From Candidatus Omnitrophota bacterium (GTDB lineage Bacteria; Omnitrophota; Gorgyraeia; Gorgyraeales; Gorgyraeaceae), in assembly GCA_026387215.1 (NCBI GenBank), contig JAPLMC010000019.1, positions 8,413-18,111 on the forward strand: DNA of 9,699 nucleotides, in the 5' to 3' direction. A program made the position numbers and the translations under genes. Below are positions 7,191 to 9,699 of this stretch, in pieces; within the stretch, counting starts at the first letter, position 1, and the number at the start of each line of letters is the position of its first letter. A model generated the notes under the pieces. The model had not been told where the DNA came from. It saw only the letters and a list, made by a program, of their open reading frames with translations, and did not search any database.

Positions 7191-7241
7191 TTAGCCCCGA
7201 TTTATCTGGGCTAATATATAGTTACTAGCTGGCATTTTTTT
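7191..7241 (+). terminator. Possible weak terminator between dnaE and the HU gene
   Basis: TTAGCCCCGA (7191-7200) pairs with TCTGGGCTAA (7205-7214) with one mismatch and a 4-base loop. A seven-T run lies at 7235-7241, about 20 bases further on, too far for a textbook intrinsic terminator. A shorter alternative stem, GGCTA (7209-7213) with TAGCT (7226-7230), sits nearer the T-run. The location just before a new promoter supports a transcript end here, but the structure is imperfect. Confidence 0.35.
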
Positions 7242-7243
7242 GT

Positions 7244-7272
7244 TTGACAATAACAAGTTAACCTGTTACACT
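7244..7272 (+). promoter_or_regulatory. Predicted extended -10 promoter of the HU gene, with palindrome in the spacer
   Basis: A perfect TTGACA (7244-7249), 17 bases, then TACACT (7267-7272) preceded by TGT, giving an extended -10 TGn motif. The transcript would begin near 7279, about 40 bases before the HU start. The spacer is largely filled by TAACAAGTTAACCTGTTA (7251-7268), an 18-bp palindrome with a single mismatched pair, which would make a good operator. The promoter call is fairly strong, the operator is inference. Confidence 0.6.
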
Positions 7273-7305
7273 ACCCATTATATTTACGATAGATATAAAA
7301 AAACC

Positions 7306-7312
7306 AAGGAGG
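7306..7312 (+). promoter_or_regulatory. Ribosome binding site deciding the HU start
   Basis: AAGGAGG lies 6 bases before the ATG at 7319, an ideal Shine-Dalgarno sequence. It selects this start over the ATG at 7331, which would give the more usual short HU N-terminus (MTKKDIV). The protein therefore carries four extra residues, MAKS. Confidence 0.7.
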
Positions 7313-7318
7313 ATTATT

Positions 7319-7603
7319 ATGGCTAAGAGCATGACCAAAAAAGACATTGTAATGAAGATTGCAATAGACACCAATATCAAACAGATAGACGTTAAAAAAG
7401 TAGTGCAGATGACGTTTGATGTTATCATTGATGCTTTGACTAGAGGCGAGAAAATAGAACTTAGAAATTTTGGGGTTTTTAAGACAAAGTCAAGAAAAGG
7501 CCGTATGGGCCGTAATCCAAAGACTGGAGCTCAGGTCCCTGTTCAGCCGAAAAGAGTGGCTGTGTTCAAACCCGGCCTTGTAATGAAGGCAAAGGTTAAA
7601 TAA
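7319..7603 (+). CDS. hup: HU/IHF family DNA-binding protein
   Basis: A 94-residue histone-like protein, the normal size for this family. The N-terminal two-helix dimerisation part (MTKKDIVMKIAIDTNI through FDVIIDALTRGEKIEL) is followed by the family signature RNFGVFKTKSRKGRMGRNP and the flexible DNA-binding arm. The arm has R65-N66-P67, and this proline is the residue that intercalates into the minor groove. The C-terminus FKPGLVMKAKVK is typical. It works as a dimer that bends and compacts DNA, with roles in replication, repair and recombination. The sequence does not separate HU from IHF subunits: the start and the generic arm favour HU. It has its own predicted extended -10 promoter and a strong ribosome binding site, suited to an abundant protein. 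hisS follows 61 bases later across a long hairpin, and may receive read-through transcription. Confidence 0.93.
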   Translation: MAKSMTKKDIVMKIAIDTNIKQIDVKKVVQMTFDVIIDALTRGEKIELRNFGVFKTKSRKGRMGRNPKTGAQVPVQPKRVAVFKPGLVMKAKVK

Positions 7604-7613
7604 ACCATATTCT

Positions 7614-7649
7614 GTTTCACGATCTGGACCGCAGTCTAGATCGTAGAAC
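7614..7649 (+). promoter_or_regulatory. Long imperfect hairpin between hup and hisS
   Basis: Positions 7614-7629 pair with 7634-7649: 16 pairs with one C-A mismatch (7618/7645) and two G-T pairs, around the 4-base loop CGCA. The inner part is ACGATCTGGAC against GTCTAGATCGT. No T-tract follows on either strand, so it is not a standard intrinsic terminator. It begins with GTTTCAC, the same heptamer found at hairpins upstream of guaB3. It ends 15 bases before the hisS start. It may protect the hup transcript end, regulate hisS, or be a small palindromic repeat. Confidence 0.55.
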
Positions 7650-7664
7650 GGGACTCATGCAAAT

Positions 7665-8954
7665 ATGATAAAATCTTTGCGCGGTACAAAAGATATACTG
7701 CCCGATGATATAAGCACATGGCAATACATAGAAGCTGCTGGCAGAGATATATTTAATATATATGGTTATAAGGAGATAAGGACGCCCATAATAGAAGAGG
7801 CAGGTCTATTTATAAGAAGTATAGGCGATGCAACTGATATTGTTCAAAAAGAGATGTATGTTTTTTCTGATAGTGTCGGAAGAAATATTGCCCTGAGGCC
7901 AGAGGCCACAGCCTCTATTGTGCGTGCATATATAGAAAATTCTTTATTTCAGGCAGGTGGAGTTACTAAATTATTTTATATAGGCCCGATGTTCAGAAGC
8001 GAAAGGCCTCAGCAAGGTAGGCAGAGGCAATTTTACCAGACAGGTCTTGAGGCAATAGGTTCGGATAATCCTTTTATAGATGTAGAGGTTATTGCGCTTG
8101 CCGCAAAATTTCTTGAACGACTGGGAATCAAAAAATTTCACATAAAATTAAATAGCCTAGGTTGTCAGAAAGACAAAATCAGGGTTATAGAAAAACATAA
8201 GGAAAGCTTTAAGCCTCATTTTGAAAAATTATGCGAGACTTGCAAAGCTAGGTTTGATAAAAATGTGCTTAGGATATTTGACTGCAAAGAGGATTCCTGC
8301 AAAGTTGTCGCGGAGAACGTTAAAGCTGAAAGCGCATTATGTAGCGAGTGTGCCGAGCATTTTGAAAAAGTTAAAGCTGGGCTGGATGCAATAAGCATTC
8401 AATATACAGTAGATAATAAAATAGTAAGAGGCCTGGATTATTACACCAAGACTGTATTTGAAATAACGCAGGAATCTCTTGGAGCAAAAGACGCTATATG
8501 CGCAGGCGGAAGATATAATAATCTGGTAAAAGAAATGGGAGGTAAAGATACTCCGGCAATAGGATTTGCGTTTGGAATGGAGAGGTTGATTTTGGCATTG
8601 ATAGGGGTTGCAGGTCACAAGTCACAGGTATTAGGTTTAGATGTTTTTGTAGCGGTTACAGGAGAAGCGCTTTACAATGAAGCGTTTAAATTATTAAATT
8701 CTCTGCGTATGGCAGGAATTTCAAGCGAAATAGATTATGATGCAAAAAGCTTAAAGGCTCAGATGAGAAAGGCGGAAAAACTAGGCGCTAGATTTGTAGT
8801 TATTCTTGGAGAAGAAGAGTTTAAATCCAACAAGGTTGTTTTAAAAGATATGGAAAAACACAATCAAGAGGAAATACAGCTGGATAAATTAATCGCTGAA
8901 CTGAGTTCAAGACCCGGTCTTGTGCTTGGTTCCACCACAAAAGGCGGTAAATAA
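7665..8954 (+). CDS. hisS: Histidine--tRNA ligase (HisRS)
   Basis: Class II synthetase of 429 residues, normal for bacterial HisRS, charging tRNA-His in the cytoplasm. The start is supported by the canonical opening RGTKDILPDD at residue 6. LRPEATASIVRAYIE (77-91) precedes motif 2, FRSERPQQGRQRQFYQ (from 110). The histidine-specific motifs are VRGLDYYTKTVFE (254-266) and AGGRYNNL (280-287). Motif 3 is GFAFGMERL (300-308). The segment between them carries several cysteines in C-x-x-C-like spacing (CETC, DCKEDSC, CSEC), a common feature of the HisRS insertion. The C-terminal anticodon-binding domain (about 325-420) includes SLKAQMRKAEKLGARF and VVILGEEE. The Shine-Dalgarno sequence is poor (GGGA about 10 bases upstream). 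aspS starts 3 bases after the stop, the common hisS-aspS pairing. Confidence 0.97.
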   Translation: MIKSLRGTKDILPDDISTWQYIEAAGRDIFNIYGYKEIRTPIIEEAGLFIRSIGDATDIVQKEMYVFSDSVGRNIALRPEATASIVRAYIENSLFQAGGVTKLFYIGPMFRSERPQQGRQRQFYQTGLEAIGSDNPFIDVEVIALAAKFLERLGIKKFHIKLNSLGCQKDKIRVIEKHKESFKPHFEKLCETCKARFDKNVLRIFDCKEDSCKVVAENVKAESALCSECAEHFEKVKAGLDAISIQYTVDNKIVRGLDYYTKTVFEITQESLGAKDAICAGGRYNNLVKEMGGKDTPAIGFAFGMERLILALIGVAGHKSQVLGLDVFVAVTGEALYNEAFKLLNSLRMAGISSEIDYDAKSLKAQMRKAEKLGARFVVILGEEEFKSNKVVLKDMEKHNQEEIQLDKLIAELSSRPGLVLGSTTKGGK

Positions 8955-8957
8955 ATA

Positions 8958-9699
8958 ATGAAACGTACACACACATGCGGAGAGTTGACAGAAAAGGATA
9001 TAGGCAAGAAAGCTACATTGATGGGCTGGGTGCACAAGAGGCGGGATCATGGCAAATTAATTTTTGTAGATATACGCGATAGATATGGCATGACACAGAT
9101 AGTGTTTTTTAAGATGAAGGCTGCGGAAGAACTTCGCAGTGAATATGTTATAGCAGTAAAAGGCGTTGTGCAGCAAAGGCCAACAGGCACTGAGAATCCA
9201 GATAGATCTACGGGCAAAGTTGAACTAGGCGTTGAAGATCTGGAGATTTTGAATCCGTCTCTAACGCCTCCTTTTGAGTTGGATAATGTGAATGAAATTT
9301 CAGAAGAGGTGAGACTTAAATACAGGTATATTGATCTGAGGAGGCCTGAGGTTCAAAAGAAGCTTATTTTAAGGCATAGGGTAATAAAATTAATAAGAGA
9401 TTTTCTGGATAAAAAAGATTTTATAGAAGTTGAAACTCCGGTCCTTACAAAATCCACACCTGAAGGGGCTAGGGATTTTCTGGTTCCATCCAGGTTGAAT
9501 AATGGAAAATTTTTTGCGCTTCCGCAATCTCCGCAATTATTCAAGCAATTATTAATGGTTTCTGGTTTTGAGAAATATTTTCAGATAGCCAAGTGTTTCA
9601 GGGATGAAGACTTGCGCTCAGACAGGCAGCCTGAATTTACCCAGCTTGATATGGAGTTTTCTTTTACAGACGAAGAAGAAATATTTACAACAATAGAGC
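8958..9699 (+). CDS. aspS: Aspartate--tRNA ligase (AspRS), N-terminal part (3' end outside window)
   Basis: The frame is open from ATG 8958 to the window edge: about 247 codons, under half of a usual bacterial AspRS of ~590. The N-terminal OB-fold anticodon-binding domain includes GWVHKRRDHGKLIFVDIRDR (residues 23-42). Class II motif 1 ends at EVETPVL (from 157), followed by TKSTPEGARDF and LPQSPQLFKQLL (188-199). Motif 2 is FRDEDLRSDRQPEFTQLD (from 214). The start is supported by homology, 3 bases after hisS, with a weak AGGCGG site inside the hisS end. His31 and the Gly77 of RPTG are at positions that, as I recall from Pseudomonas and Chlamydia work, mark non-discriminating enzymes that also charge tRNA-Asn for later amidation by GatCAB. 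That is inference from two positions. Confidence 0.95.
   Translation, partial: MKRTHTCGELTEKDIGKKATLMGWVHKRRDHGKLIFVDIRDRYGMTQIVFFKMKAAEELRSEYVIAVKGVVQQRPTGTENPDRSTGKVELGVEDLEILNPSLTPPFELDNVNEISEEVRLKYRYIDLRRPEVQKKLILRHRVIKLIRDFLDKKDFIEVETPVLTKSTPEGARDFLVPSRLNNGKFFALPQSPQLFKQLLMVSGFEKYFQIAKCFRDEDLRSDRQPEFTQLDMEFSFTDEEEIFTTIE

Noticed and set aside
2096..7318. CRISPR array, tRNA or known riboswitch in the two long gaps
   Set aside because: No regularly spaced repeats, no cloverleaf and no consensus of a riboswitch class that I recognise. The repeats present are palindromic and irregularly spaced.

Overview
This is a bacterial chromosomal window of moderately low GC with dense, all-plus-strand coding. 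There are seven protein genes, the first cut at its 5' end and the last at its 3' end. Most products are core functions: IMPDH-family enzyme, DNA polymerase III alpha, HU, HisRS and AspRS. Nothing identifies the species. The DUF58/TgpA-like pair, the GuaB3-type enzyme, a DnaE with an intact PHP domain and a GatCAB-type AspRS signature suggest a little-studied, probably Gram-negative-type lineage. Omnitrophota/PVC-like is a low-confidence guess.

Layout. (1) 1-2095: the end of a DUF58 (vWA-like) gene, then a membrane protein with TgpA transglutaminase architecture. In that protein the catalytic transglutaminase domain is absent and a bacterial Ig-like domain takes its place. The pair normally belongs to a MoxR/DUF58/transglutaminase cluster acting at the cell envelope. 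(2) 2096-2417: a 322-base gap with a strong sigma70-type promoter, at least three hairpins, repeated GTTTCAC motifs, and what looks like a small palindromic insertion with a 7-bp target duplication. (3) 2418-7081: guaB3, then dnaE 65 bases downstream, probably cotranscribed. (4) 7082-7318: a hairpin-rich gap, a possible weak terminator, and an extended -10 promoter with a near-perfect palindrome in its spacer, feeding the HU gene. (5) 7319-9699: hup, hisS and aspS, with a long 16-bp imperfect hairpin between hup and hisS and only 3 bases between hisS and aspS.

The genes serve purine supply, replication, nucleoid structure and translation. I did not find a new defence or mobile system. The least ordinary features are the transglutaminase-less TgpA-like protein and the structured, apparently repeat-invaded leader in front of guaB3.
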